24,773 nt of DNA. Origin: Gammaproteobacteria bacterium (GTDB lineage: Bacteria > Pseudomonadota > Gammaproteobacteria > UBA9214). Shown here one piece after another: positions 1 to 7,162 of this stretch. The notes beneath the pieces were generated by a model. The model did not search any database. It was not told the origin of the DNA and saw only the letters and a list, made by a program, of their open reading frames with translations. Within the stretch, counting starts at the first letter, position 1. Every line of letters starts with the position of its first letter. Both the position numbers and the translations under genes were made by a program. Location of the stretch: assembly GCA_030632175.1 (NCBI GenBank), contig DAOVVG010000009.1, positions 1 to 24,773 on the forward strand, read 5' to 3'.

Positions 1-320
1 ATCTCGTTGAACCGGTCCAGCAGGATTTTTGCCTCACCCAGACCATCCTCAACATTGCCGCGCACATCCTTGTCAGGGTTCAGTTGCGGTTCCTGGGAGA
101 GGTAGCCAACGTTGATGCCGGCCTGCGGGCGCGCCTCACCTTCTATGTCCGTGTCTTCACCGGCCATGATGCGTAGCAGGGTCGATTTACCGGAACCGTT
201 CAGACCGAGTACGCCAATCTTGGCACCGGGAAAGAAGGACAGGGAAATATCATCAAGAATCTTGCGCTTGGGCGGAACCACCTTGCCCACCTGGTTCATG
301 GTGTAAACGTACTGCGCCAT
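1..320 (-). CDS. ettA: EttA, energy-dependent translational throttle ABC-F ATPase (N-terminal part)
   Basis: This is the N-terminal 106 residues of a minus-strand ABC-F protein; the rest lies beyond the window edge. It begins MAQYVYTMNQVGKVVPPKR, nearly the same as E. coli EttA (known family sequence). The first Walker A motif, GLNGSGKST, is at about residues 39-47 and is followed by LLRIMAGED and a Q-loop region (GYLSQEPQLNPD). EttA binds the ribosomal E site and gates early elongation according to ATP/ADP level; it has no membrane domain. The ATG at 318-320 fits the family N-terminus, and a GGAG-like site lies about 12 nt upstream. A good sigma70-type promoter sits at 361-388. Only the identity of the far C-terminus cannot be checked. 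Confidence 0.95.
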   Translation of the reverse strand, partial: MAQYVYTMNQVGKVVPPKRKILDDISLSFFPGAKIGVLGLNGSGKSTLLRIMAGEDTDIEGEARPQAGINVGYLSQEPQLNPDKDVRGNVEDGLGEAKILLDRFNE

Positions 321-360
321 CTGTCTGGTTACTCCGGAAAATCTGAATTTAGGGACGCAC

Positions 361-388
361 ATTATAGACGCCGCTCCAGACCGGGCAA
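361..388 (-). promoter_or_regulatory. Predicted sigma70 promoter of ettA
   Basis: On the minus strand there is TTGCCC (positions 388-383) and a perfect TATAAT (366-361) separated by 16 nt. It would start transcription near position 354, leaving a leader of about 34 nt before the ettA ATG at 320. This is a motif match only. Confidence 0.55.
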
Positions 389-437
389 GCGGTAGCTGGT
401 GTGACATGAAACGGGGTGGGGTGAATCAGGTGCCGGT

Positions 438-784
438 TTACTGCACCAGCGGGAATTTTTTCTCCTGCCACTCTTCCATATCATTGCGGTACCAGAAATA
501 TTGGTGTAACCGCAATCAACTGCAATCACTGCTGCGGCCACATTTGATGCCGTTGCAGTAAAGCAGCACCGCGGAGGTAAGCCGGTACGGCCTGTGCCAG
601 CGAATCACGGGTGGTTTAGGTATCAGGTCAGGCTGACCAGGCCGTCCTTGCGCTCAGCGTTGATTCTCGAGTTGGTCAGAACCGGTTCCGGCCTGGTGGT
701 CTGGTCGTTTGCGGTTGCCGTTTGGCACAGTAAGGCGAGAGAAAATCAGAGAAATAACAGTGGTGTGTGAGTATGTGTTGGCAT
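438..784 (-). pseudogene. Decayed gene for a small secreted protein
   Basis: Reading the minus strand from the ATG at 784 gives MPTHTHTPLLFL, then an in-frame TGA (746-748), then FSLALLCQTATA followed by a charged stretch (NDQTTRPEPVLTNSRINAE) ending at a TGA at 623-625. If the first TGA was once TGG (Trp), the start is a typical signal peptide: a hydrophobic core and an Ala-x-Ala-like cleavage site before NDQ. Further on in other frames are TRDSLAQAVPAYLRGAALL and a C-terminus rich in aromatic residues (HQYFWYRNDMEEWQEKK) that stops at a TAA at 438-440. The pieces suggest one former gene of about 115 codons, broken by a nonsense change and at least two frameshifts. I do not recognise the family. 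That it is a former gene is inference from composition. Confidence 0.4.
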
Positions 785-809
785 CGATTCAGTGATACTT
801 GCCAGTGAT

Positions 810-897
810 CGGAGGATGGGTAAAGCGCAGCGTACCCATTTTGCTACAAGTACCTGATTTGATGGGTACGTCACTGCGTTCCTTTACCCATCCTACG
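810..897. repeat. Inverted pair of GGATGGGTAAAG...TACCCATC repeat elements
   Basis: The left copy (about 810-839) reads GGATGGGTAAAG, then CGCAG, then CGTACCCAT. The right copy (about 861-897) is the same element on the other strand, with two short insertions around CGCAG. Each copy is itself a hairpin (GATGGGTA pairing with TACCCATC), and the two copies can pair with each other across a 20-nt spacer. It lies in non-coding DNA between the decayed gene and the deacetylase gene. It looks like a dispersed chromosomal repeat; no transposase is nearby. Confidence 0.75.
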
Positions 898-1020
898 ACT
901 GTTTTTTAATTCTAAGTACTACAGGGGGGCTTGCCACGGCAGCAGCCGGCCATTGGAAAGGCAGTAAATTTCTTATTAGGTATATTACATAACCCATTGT
1001 TTTAGATATGTAGACCTGCC

Positions 1021-1045
1021 TGAAGGAGCGGATTTTATCCGCGAT
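1021..1045 (+). repeat. Single GTAG/REP-like palindromic repeat (variant)
   Basis: This 25-nt unit starts TGAAGGAGCGG and ends ATCCGCGAT. It has the same design as the paired copies at 5152, 9548 and 11051, but with GAAG in place of GTAG. The stem is GCGGAT...ATCCGC, where the other copies have GCGGAC...GTCCGC or GCGCAC...GTGCGC, so pairing is conserved while sequence changes. No inverted partner was found beside it. Confidence 0.7.
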
Positions 1046-1071
1046 TCACGCGTGAAAAGCACGCCTATAAT
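1045..1071 (+). promoter_or_regulatory. Possible promoter and operator of the deacetylase gene
   Basis: A perfect TATAAT lies at 1066-1071, about 54 nt before the ATG at 1125. A perfect 12-bp palindrome, TTCACGCGTGAA, lies at 1045-1056, where the spacer and -35 region would be. No good -35 hexamer is visible (GATTCA at 1043-1048 is poor), which would fit an activated promoter, or the -10 match may be chance. Confidence 0.35.
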
Positions 1072-1124
1072 AGACGTTAGACGTATTCGTAAGCGCTGAT
1101 CGCAGCGTACAAGGTACCCCGTTT

Positions 1125-2075
1125 ATGCCAACGCCTGTTTGCGTGACTGTCGGTGACGAGCTCGCCCGCTATGGCTTTGGCGAGGGTCATCCCTTCGGGC
1201 CGGACCGGCTCGGCGCCTTCTGGACAGAGGCGCAGGCCCGGGGGCTTGATCAGCAGCTTATCCAGTGTCCGCCCGGATCGGCCGGGCGGGATGCCATAGA
1301 GCGCTTCCATACACCTGGGTATGTCGCGCGGGTACTCAGGCAGTCGGCCAGTGGTGAGGGTTATCTGGACAGTGGTGACACACCGGCGTTTCCGGGTATT
1401 TATGATGCGGCCTGCTGTGTGGTGGGCAGCGTGCTGGATGCCATTGAACGCATACTGGACGGGGAGTGCCGGCATGCGTTCGTACCGATCGCGGGTTTGC
1501 ATCATGCGCGGCGTGACAGCGCGGCAGGATTTTGCGTGTTTAACGATTGCGGAATTGCGATAGAAACACTGCGATTACAGTACGGACTGCAGCGCATTGC
1601 CTACGTGGATATTGATGCCCATCATGGCGATGGCGTGTTCTACAGTTTTGAGGATGATGCCGACCTGATTTTTGCCGACATGCATGAAGATGGCCGCTTT
1701 CTTTACCCGGGAACCGGTCGGGAAGAGGAAACCGGTACGGGTAATGCGCGCGCTACCAAGCTGAATATCCCGATGCCACCCGGGTCCGGTGACGAACAGT
1801 TCTATCCTGCGTGGCAGCGGCTGGAAGATTTTATTGACGGCTACTGCCCGGAATTCATTTTGTTCCAGTGTGGTGCGGACAGTATTGCCGGGGATCCGAT
1901 TACCCACCTGCGCTATACCCCGGCGGCACACCGGCATGCGGCGCAACGTCTGAAGTGCCTGGCTGAAAAACATTGTCAGGGCCGCTTGCTGGCCATGGGT
2001 GGGGGCGGCTACAACCGCGATAATCTGGCACAGGCGTGGACAGCTGTCGTTGAGGCGCTGCTGGAGCCGGCATAA
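1125..2075 (+). CDS. Histone deacetylase / acetylpolyamine amidohydrolase family protein
   Basis: This 316-residue arginase-fold zinc hydrolase belongs to the bacterial HDAC/AcuC/acetylpolyamine amidohydrolase superfamily. All expected active-site elements are present: tandem histidines in GLHHA (H126, H127), GFCVFND at 135-141, zinc ligands D164 and H166 in YVDIDAHHGDGV, zinc ligand D252 in QCGADS, and the transition-state Tyr296 in GGGGY. The enzyme should therefore be active. Likely substrates are acetyl-lysine in proteins or acetylated polyamines, which sequence alone does not settle. There is no signal peptide, so it is probably cytoplasmic. The ATG at 1125 fits the family N-terminus; the upstream AAGG at 1111 is a weak ribosome site. 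The gene is monocistronic in appearance, 127 nt ahead of glyA. Confidence 0.88.
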   Translation: MPTPVCVTVGDELARYGFGEGHPFGPDRLGAFWTEAQARGLDQQLIQCPPGSAGRDAIERFHTPGYVARVLRQSASGEGYLDSGDTPAFPGIYDAACCVVGSVLDAIERILDGECRHAFVPIAGLHHARRDSAAGFCVFNDCGIAIETLRLQYGLQRIAYVDIDAHHGDGVFYSFEDDADLIFADMHEDGRFLYPGTGREEETGTGNARATKLNIPMPPGSGDEQFYPAWQRLEDFIDGYCPEFILFQCGADSIAGDPITHLRYTPAAHRHAAQRLKCLAEKHCQGRLLAMGGGGYNRDNLAQAWTAVVEALLEPA

Positions 2076-2118
2076 CCCCTGTTTTGCGGCCATTAGCGCG
2101 CCGCCCGGGCGTAATCTA

Positions 2119-2148
2119 TTCGCATGGCCCTGACATATCGGCTATTAT
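2119..2148 (+). promoter_or_regulatory. Possible sigma70 promoter of glyA
   Basis: TTCGCA (2119-2124, 4 of 6 consensus bases) and TATTAT (2143-2148, 5 of 6) are separated by 18 nt. It would give a leader of about 48 nt before the glyA ATG at 2203. This is the best candidate in the 127-nt gap, but only a motif match. Confidence 0.35.
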
Positions 2149-2202
2149 CTGCGCTGTTGAAAAATCAGCATATTTCTACCTCACATCATAAGGTTATCCG
2201 AA

Positions 2203-3462
2203 ATGTTTGATAAAGACATGCGCATTGAAGGCTATGACGATGAACTCCAGGCTGCGCTGCTGGGAGAACGTCAACGTCAGGAAGATCACGTAGAACTGAT
2301 CGCGTCGGAAAATTACGTTAGCCCGCGGGTGCTGGAAGCGCAGGGCTCGGTGCTGACCAACAAGTATGCTGAAGGCTACCCGGGAAAGCGCTACTACGGT
2401 GGTTGTGAATATGTGGATATTGCCGAGCAACTGGCCATTGATCGCACCAAGGCATTGTTCAATGCCGACTATGCCAACGTGCAACCGCATTCCGGTTCAC
2501 AGGCGAATGCGGCCGTGTATCTGGCGCTGCTGCAACCGGGGGATACCATTCTCGGCATGAGTCTGGATGCCGGCGGGCATCTGACACACGGTTCAAAGGT
2601 CAACTTTTCCGGCAAGGTGTTCAATGCCGTGCAGTACGGGCTGGACCTTGAGACGGGTGCCATTGATTACGACCAGGTCGAGGCGCTTGCAAAGGAGCAT
2701 CAGCCAAAGATGGTGGTGGCCGGTTTTTCTGCCTATTCCCTGCATGTTGACTGGCAGCGTTTTCGTGATATTGCAGACAGCATAGGTGCTTACCTGCTGG
2801 TTGATATGGCGCATGTTGCCGGACTGGTTGCCACCGGCATTTATCCGAGCCCGGTAAATATTGCCGATGTCACCACGACCACGACGCACAAGACGCTGCG
2901 CGGTCCGCGCGGCGGTTTGATTATGGCGCGTGCCAATGAGGTGATAGAAAAGAAACTCAACTCGATGATCTTTCCGGGTATCCAGGGCGGCCCGCTGATG
3001 CATGTGATTGCGGCCAAGGCAGTTGCCCTGAAAGAAGCCATGGAGCCGGCCTTCAAGGAGTATCAGCAGCAGGTGTTGAAGAATGCGCGTGCCATGGTCG
3101 AAGTGATGCTGTCGCGTGGTTACAAAATTGTTTCCGGCAGGACTGATGATCATTTGTTCCTGGTCGATCTGATCGACAAGGGGATTACCGGCAAGCAGGC
3201 GGATGCCGCGCTGGACGCCGCCAATATTACCGTGAACAAGAATGCGGTTCCGAATGATCCACAGTCACCTTTTGTAACCAGCGGTATACGTGTGGGGACC
3301 CCGGCCATGACGACGCGTGGTTGCGGTGAGCAGGAGGCACGTGACCTCGCCGGCTGGATGTGCGATGTGATGGATGACGTGGAAAATCAGGATACGATTT
3401 CAGCGGTGCGCAGCAAGGTGCTGGAACTGTGTCAGCGTTTCCCTGTGTACGCCGCTGACTGA
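2203..3462 (+). CDS. glyA: Serine hydroxymethyltransferase
   Basis: A PLP enzyme that interconverts serine plus tetrahydrofolate with glycine plus 5,10-methylene-tetrahydrofolate, the main one-carbon source in the cytoplasm. At 419 residues it is the usual bacterial length (E. coli 417). Visible landmarks are ELIASENYVS (31-40), KYAEGYPGKRYYGG (54-67), PHSGSQAN (95-102) and the PLP lysine K230 in TTTTTHKTLRGPRGG. The ATG at 2203 matches the family N-terminus (MFDKDM); the ribosome site (AAGG at about 2191) is modest. It is the first gene of a block running through nrdR into the riboflavin genes, with a gap of only 20 nt before nrdR. Assignment is secure. Confidence 0.97.
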   Translation: MFDKDMRIEGYDDELQAALLGERQRQEDHVELIASENYVSPRVLEAQGSVLTNKYAEGYPGKRYYGGCEYVDIAEQLAIDRTKALFNADYANVQPHSGSQANAAVYLALLQPGDTILGMSLDAGGHLTHGSKVNFSGKVFNAVQYGLDLETGAIDYDQVEALAKEHQPKMVVAGFSAYSLHVDWQRFRDIADSIGAYLLVDMAHVAGLVATGIYPSPVNIADVTTTTTHKTLRGPRGGLIMARANEVIEKKLNSMIFPGIQGGPLMHVIAAKAVALKEAMEPAFKEYQQQVLKNARAMVEVMLSRGYKIVSGRTDDHLFLVDLIDKGITGKQADAALDAANITVNKNAVPNDPQSPFVTSGIRVGTPAMTTRGCGEQEARDLAGWMCDVMDDVENQDTISAVRSKVLELCQRFPVYAAD

Positions 3463-3482
3463 TTCGGTACGGATAGCGAGAT

Positions 3483-3983
3483 ATGTACTGTCCCTTTTGC
3501 GGAAAACAGGAAACCAAGGTGATCGACTCGCGTCTCGCCAGTGAAGGTGCGCAAGTGCGTCGGCGGCGCGAATGTCTGGACTGCGGTGAACGTTTTACCA
3601 CCTTTGAATCACCTGAGCTGGTGATGCCACGCATCATTAAAAGTAACGGTGCACGGGAACCGTTTGATGACGACAAGCTCATCACCGGGATTATGCGCGC
3701 GCTGGAAAAACGTCCGGTCGAATCCGAGCGTGTGGATGCAGCGATCAGTCGTTTGCAGCACCGCTTGCGTGCCAGTGGCGAGCGCGAAATTCCTTCGCGG
3801 CAGGTGGGTGAGTGGGTCGTGAATGAGTTACGCCAGCTCGATCAGGTGGCGTTTGTCCGGTTTGCCTCGGTGTACCGCAGCTTCGAAGATGTGAATGCCT
3901 TCCGTGAGGAGATTGAGCGGTTGGAGAAGGAACCGACGGCGGAAGAGAAGAAGGACCAGATTCCATTGCTGCCGGATGACTGA
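3483..3983 (+). CDS. nrdR: Transcriptional repressor NrdR (ATP-cone, zinc ribbon)
   Basis: A regulator that senses ATP/dATP and represses ribonucleotide reductase genes by binding NrdR boxes. The N-terminal zinc ribbon has four cysteines (C3, C6, C31, C34; MYCPFCG and ECLDCGERF), with the arginine-rich DNA-binding segment VRRRRE at 25-30. The ATP-cone follows at about 49-139 (VMPRIIKSNGAREPF, FVRFASVYRSFEDV). Its 166 residues exceed E. coli NrdR (149) because of an acidic/lysine-rich tail after the cone. The ATG at 3483 puts CPFC at the family position. Its site between glyA and ribD is common in gammaproteobacteria. No NrdR box was searched for exhaustively here. Confidence 0.96.
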   Translation: MYCPFCGKQETKVIDSRLASEGAQVRRRRECLDCGERFTTFESPELVMPRIIKSNGAREPFDDDKLITGIMRALEKRPVESERVDAAISRLQHRLRASGEREIPSRQVGEWVVNELRQLDQVAFVRFASVYRSFEDVNAFREEIERLEKEPTAEEKKDQIPLLPDD

Positions 3984-4044
3984 TCGTCCGCGTGAATGGA
4001 TGATCACTGTTCGCAGCTTTCCAGCCTGAGGTTTTTGTCTGACG

Positions 4045-5145
4045 ATGTTTTCCGGGGATGACGCTTCATATATGGCTCGCGCCCTGCGCCTGGCAGAACG
4101 CGGGCTGCTGACGACGGCGCCGAATCCGCGGGTCGGTTGTGTGCTGGTCAGGGATGGTGTGGTTGTTGGTGAGGGCTGGCATGAACGTGCCGGGCTGCCG
4201 CATGCCGAGATCAATGCACTGCAACAGGCAGGTTCGCAGGCTGCCGGTGCCACGGCGTATGTCACGCTGGAGCCCTGTTGTCACCAGGGGCGCACGCCGC
4301 CCTGTACGGATGCGTTGATTGCAGCCGGGGTGACGCGTGTGGTCGCCGCCATGGAAGATCCGAATTCACAGGTGGCCGGCCAGGGGCTGGCTGCGTTGCA
4401 GTCTGCCGGTATCGACGCGACGGCCGGTGTGCTGGCAGATGCCGCGGAACAGTTGAATGCCGGATTTGTCCTGCGTATGCGACAGGGCCGCCCATGGGTA
4501 CGCTGCAAACTGGCGATGAGCGTTGACGGACGTACTGCCATGGCCAGTGGTGAAAGCCGGTGGATTACCGCTGCCGCGGCACGCGCTGATGTGCAACAGT
4601 TACGCGCGCGCAGCGATGCAATCATGACCGGCATTGGAACGCTGCTGGCGGATGATCCGTCATTGAACGTGCGCATTGATGGCATGGATGAAAGTTACCG
4701 TCAGCCCCTGCGCGTTATTCTGGACAGCCGCTTGCGCACACCGCCGGATGCGAAACTGCTGGACCTGCCGGGTGAGACATTGATTGTGACCGGTGCTGTG
4801 GATGCCGATAACGAAGCGCGCTTGACGCGCACCGGCATCCGCATTGTGACTCTGCCGACGCAGGATGGACAACTGGACTTGCCGGCTGTGCTGCAATATC
4901 TGGGGACGCTGCAGATCAATGAAGTGCATCTGGAAGCGGGTGCGACCTTGTGCGGTGCCTTGCTGCAGGCGGGGCTGCTGGATGAGCTGGTGATTTATAT
5001 GGCGCCACACCTGATGGGAAATGCTGCCCATGGACTGTTTGCATTGCCCGGACTGGAGCAGATGTCACAACGCATCAAGTTGTCGATCACTGATGTACGT
5101 GCTGTCGGCGATGACTGGCGAATTACTGCAAAGATAGAGAAATAG
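4045..5145 (+). CDS. ribD: Bifunctional diaminohydroxyphosphoribosylaminopyrimidine deaminase / 5-amino-6-(5-phosphoribosylamino)uracil reductase
   Basis: It carries out the second and third steps of riboflavin synthesis: deamination of the pyrimidine made from GTP, then NADPH-dependent reduction of the ribosyl group. The N-terminal cytidine-deaminase-like domain (about 5-145) has the zinc site H53-A-E55 and C78...C87 in PCCHQGRTPPC. The C-terminal reductase domain (about 150-363) starts with RPWVRCKLAMSVDGR and contains MTGIGTLLADDPSLNVR. Length 366 is normal (E. coli 367). The ATG at 4045 lies 61 nt after nrdR. It is separated from ribE by a REP-type inverted pair at 5152-5220. Both activities look intact. 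Confidence 0.96.
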   Translation: MFSGDDASYMARALRLAERGLLTTAPNPRVGCVLVRDGVVVGEGWHERAGLPHAEINALQQAGSQAAGATAYVTLEPCCHQGRTPPCTDALIAAGVTRVVAAMEDPNSQVAGQGLAALQSAGIDATAGVLADAAEQLNAGFVLRMRQGRPWVRCKLAMSVDGRTAMASGESRWITAAAARADVQQLRARSDAIMTGIGTLLADDPSLNVRIDGMDESYRQPLRVILDSRLRTPPDAKLLDLPGETLIVTGAVDADNEARLTRTGIRIVTLPTQDGQLDLPAVLQYLGTLQINEVHLEAGATLCGALLQAGLLDELVIYMAPHLMGNAAHGLFALPGLEQMSQRIKLSITDVRAVGDDWRITAKIEK

Positions 5146-5151
5146 ATAACC

Positions 5152-5220
5152 TGTAGGAGCGGACCTTGTCCGCGATGGTTTGATTTAGCACCGCGATCGC
5201 GGACGGGGTCCGCTCCTACA
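5152..5220. repeat. GTAG/REP-type inverted repeat pair between ribD and ribE
   Basis: Two 25-nt arms (5152-5176 and 5196-5220), each starting TGTAGGAGCGGAC and ending GTCCGCGAT on its own strand, face each other with the TGTAG ends outward and a 19-nt spacer. They differ from each other by two bases (TT versus CC) in the apical loop. Each arm folds alone, and the two together form a long stem. In the transcript this sits between ribD and ribE, where it could slow RNase or polymerase. Confidence 0.9.
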
Positions 5221-5248
5221 AAATTTGAGAGAGCAGTTACAGGTATAT

Positions 5249-5920
5249 ATGTTTACCGGAATCATACAGGCTGTCGGTAACATCGCTTCGCTGCAGCAGC
5301 GCGGTGGTGATCTGCGGCTGGGTCTGCATTGCGGCAGCCTGCCGATGGCTGACGTCAACCTCGGCGACAGTATTGCGGTCAGTGGTGTGTGCCTGACGGT
5401 GATCGAAAAGACCGCGCACGGCTTTCATGCCGATGTGTCCGGTGAAACGCTGAAACGCACCATTATCGGCAGGCTGGCCGTAAATGATGCGGTTAACCTG
5501 GAAAAGGCGCTGACGCTGGAAACGCGTCTGGGCGGGCATCTGGTGAGCGGTCACGTTGACGGGTTTGGTACCGTCACTGCGCGCCGCGAGGACAGCCGTT
5601 CTGTGCAATTTTCAGTGCAGGCACCGGATGAACTGGCACGCTATATCGCGACCAAGGGATCTGTTTGCGTGGATGGCGTCAGTCTGACTGTAAACGCGGT
5701 CGACGGCGCGGTGTTTGAACTGAATATAGTGCCGCATACCCTGGCTGAAACCACGTTACGTGACTATCAGGCCGGGCAGCAGGTAAACCTGGAAGTGGAT
5801 CTTGTTGCCCGTTACCTGGAACGGCTGCTGCAGGGTGATGCAGCCGCACAGCCGGGACGCGGCGGGCAGATCACCCGTGAGCTGCTGGAGGCCTGCGGAT
5901 TTTCTGCAGATAGCAAGTAA
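5249..5920 (+). CDS. ribE: Riboflavin synthase (alpha subunit)
   Basis: It dismutates two molecules of 6,7-dimethyl-8-ribityllumazine to riboflavin and the pyrimidine that RibH reuses. The 223 residues show the typical tandem lumazine-binding barrels: MFTGII at the start, SGVCLTV (45-51) in the first repeat, and DGVSLTV (142-148) in the second, with GHLVSGHVDG (96-105) at the junction. The ATG at 5249 is chosen because MFTGII is the universal family start; an in-frame TTG at 5225 would add eight residues that lack family support. AGG at 5241-5243 is a weak ribosome site. The C-terminal 20 or so residues extend past the E. coli protein (213). The gene is called ribC in E. coli nomenclature. 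Confidence 0.96.
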   Translation: MFTGIIQAVGNIASLQQRGGDLRLGLHCGSLPMADVNLGDSIAVSGVCLTVIEKTAHGFHADVSGETLKRTIIGRLAVNDAVNLEKALTLETRLGGHLVSGHVDGFGTVTARREDSRSVQFSVQAPDELARYIATKGSVCVDGVSLTVNAVDGAVFELNIVPHTLAETTLRDYQAGQQVNLEVDLVARYLERLLQGDAAAQPGRGGQITRELLEACGFSADSK

Positions 5921-6015
5921 ACAGGGTCAGCCGGATTCATACAGTGAAGACGGTACGGCAATCATGGATAATGCAGCCCTGACATTGGTCAGGCCGTTTG
6001 GAACAGGCAGTCATT

Positions 6016-7125
6016 ATGTCGTTAAACAGTACTGAAGAAATTATCGAGGATATCCGTGCCGGTCGCATGGTAATCCTGATGGATGATGAGGACCGCGAGA
6101 ACGAGGGCGACCTGGTGATGGCGGCCAGTCATGCGCGTCCGGAAGATATCAATTATATGGCGAGTCATGGTCGCGGACTGATTTGCCTGACGCTGACGCG
6201 TAGCCGCTGCGAACAGCTGGCCTTGCCGCTGATGGTGCAGGGTAGTAACCAGACTCTGCACTCGACCAACTTTACGCTTTCAATCGAAGCGGCGCAGGGT
6301 GTGACCACCGGCATCTCGGCACAGGATCGGGCGCAGACTGTGCTGGCGGCCGTTGCCCCGGACGCCACCCCGGCAGATATCGTGCAGCCGGGACATATTT
6401 TTCCGTTGATGGCACAGCCGGGTGGTGTGCTGACGCGTGCCGGGCATACCGAGGCAGGGTGTGATCTGGCCCGTCTTGCGGGGCTGGAGCCGGCCGCCGT
6501 GATTGTCGAGATCCTCAAAGAGGATGGCAGTATGGCGCGTAAACCGGATCTGGAGGTGTATGCCAAAGAGCATGGTCTCAAGATGGGTACCATTGAAGAT
6601 CTGATCCGGTATCGTATCGAAAATGAGAAGACTGTGGAGCGTGTGGCTGAAAGCGATCTGGCTACCGAGCATGGCACTTTCAGGCTGTATGCCTACCATG
6701 ATTCCATTGACGGAGCCACGCATCTGGCGCTGGTCATGGGCGAGATTAAAGCTGAAGAGCCGGTACTGGTGCGTGTGCAGGTACAAAATATACTCAGTGA
6801 CCTGGTGGACATAAAGCTGGAAGGTGAACACTGGCCACTGCGACAGGCAATGCAGCGGGTTGCTGAGGAAGGCGTGGGCGTGGTGGTGATTTTACGACCG
6901 GAAGAATCGGCTGATGCGCTGGTTGAACAGATTAAGGCGTATCATATACCGGAGGAGACCTGGAAGAAGACGGTTCCCGGTAAACCAGTTGAGTTGCGCA
7001 CCTATGGTATTGGCGCGCAGATTATTGCTGATCTGGGGGTGCAGAAAATGCGCGTGCTGAGTGCTCCCATGATTGTGCATGGCATTGCCGGCTTCGGGCT
7101 CGAAGTGGTCGAGTACGTTTCGTGA
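6016..7125 (+). CDS. ribBX: 3,4-dihydroxy-2-butanone-4-phosphate synthase fused to a degenerate GTP cyclohydrolase II domain (RibBA-like, RibBX type)
   Basis: The N-terminal domain (about 1-203) makes the four-carbon riboflavin precursor from ribulose 5-phosphate. It has the acidic metal/substrate loop DDEDRENEGD (23-32), HGRGLICL (51-58) and RAGHTEAGCDL (141-151), all intact. The C-terminal domain (about 208-369) resembles RibA in fold-level landmarks (RTYGIGAQIIADLGV, 328-342; GIAGFGLEVVEYV). It lacks the CLTGD...RCDCG zinc cysteines (the region reads NILSDLVDIK) and the QEGRGIGL catalytic stretch (RPEESADALVEQI). There is no cysteine at all in this half. Such proteins are known in Proteobacteria as RibBX. 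The ATG at 6016 with AGGCAG upstream is preferred to a TTG at 5998. Cyclohydrolase II must come from another locus. Confidence 0.93.
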   Translation: MSLNSTEEIIEDIRAGRMVILMDDEDRENEGDLVMAASHARPEDINYMASHGRGLICLTLTRSRCEQLALPLMVQGSNQTLHSTNFTLSIEAAQGVTTGISAQDRAQTVLAAVAPDATPADIVQPGHIFPLMAQPGGVLTRAGHTEAGCDLARLAGLEPAAVIVEILKEDGSMARKPDLEVYAKEHGLKMGTIEDLIRYRIENEKTVERVAESDLATEHGTFRLYAYHDSIDGATHLALVMGEIKAEEPVLVRVQVQNILSDLVDIKLEGEHWPLRQAMQRVAEEGVGVVVILRPEESADALVEQIKAYHIPEETWKKTVPGKPVELRTYGIGAQIIADLGVQKMRVLSAPMIVHGIAGFGLEVVEYVS

Positions 7126-7162
7126 AGTATATTTTATTTTTTGATTATCAAGGTACGAGCAG

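Noticed and set aside
1077..1505. Minus-strand frame of 142 codons over the deacetylase 5' region
   Set aside because: It is antisense to well-conserved HDAC motifs, with no family features of its own.
2098..2115. GC-rich palindrome CGCCCGGGCG after the deacetylase gene considered as a terminator
   Set aside because: It has no loop of suitable size and no T-run following it.
5921..6015. Possible FMN riboswitch before ribBX
   Set aside because: The gap is only 95 nt and lacks the conserved RFN segments. It holds just a small CCTGAC/GTCAGG hairpin (5978-5993). No RFN element was seen before ribD or ribE either.
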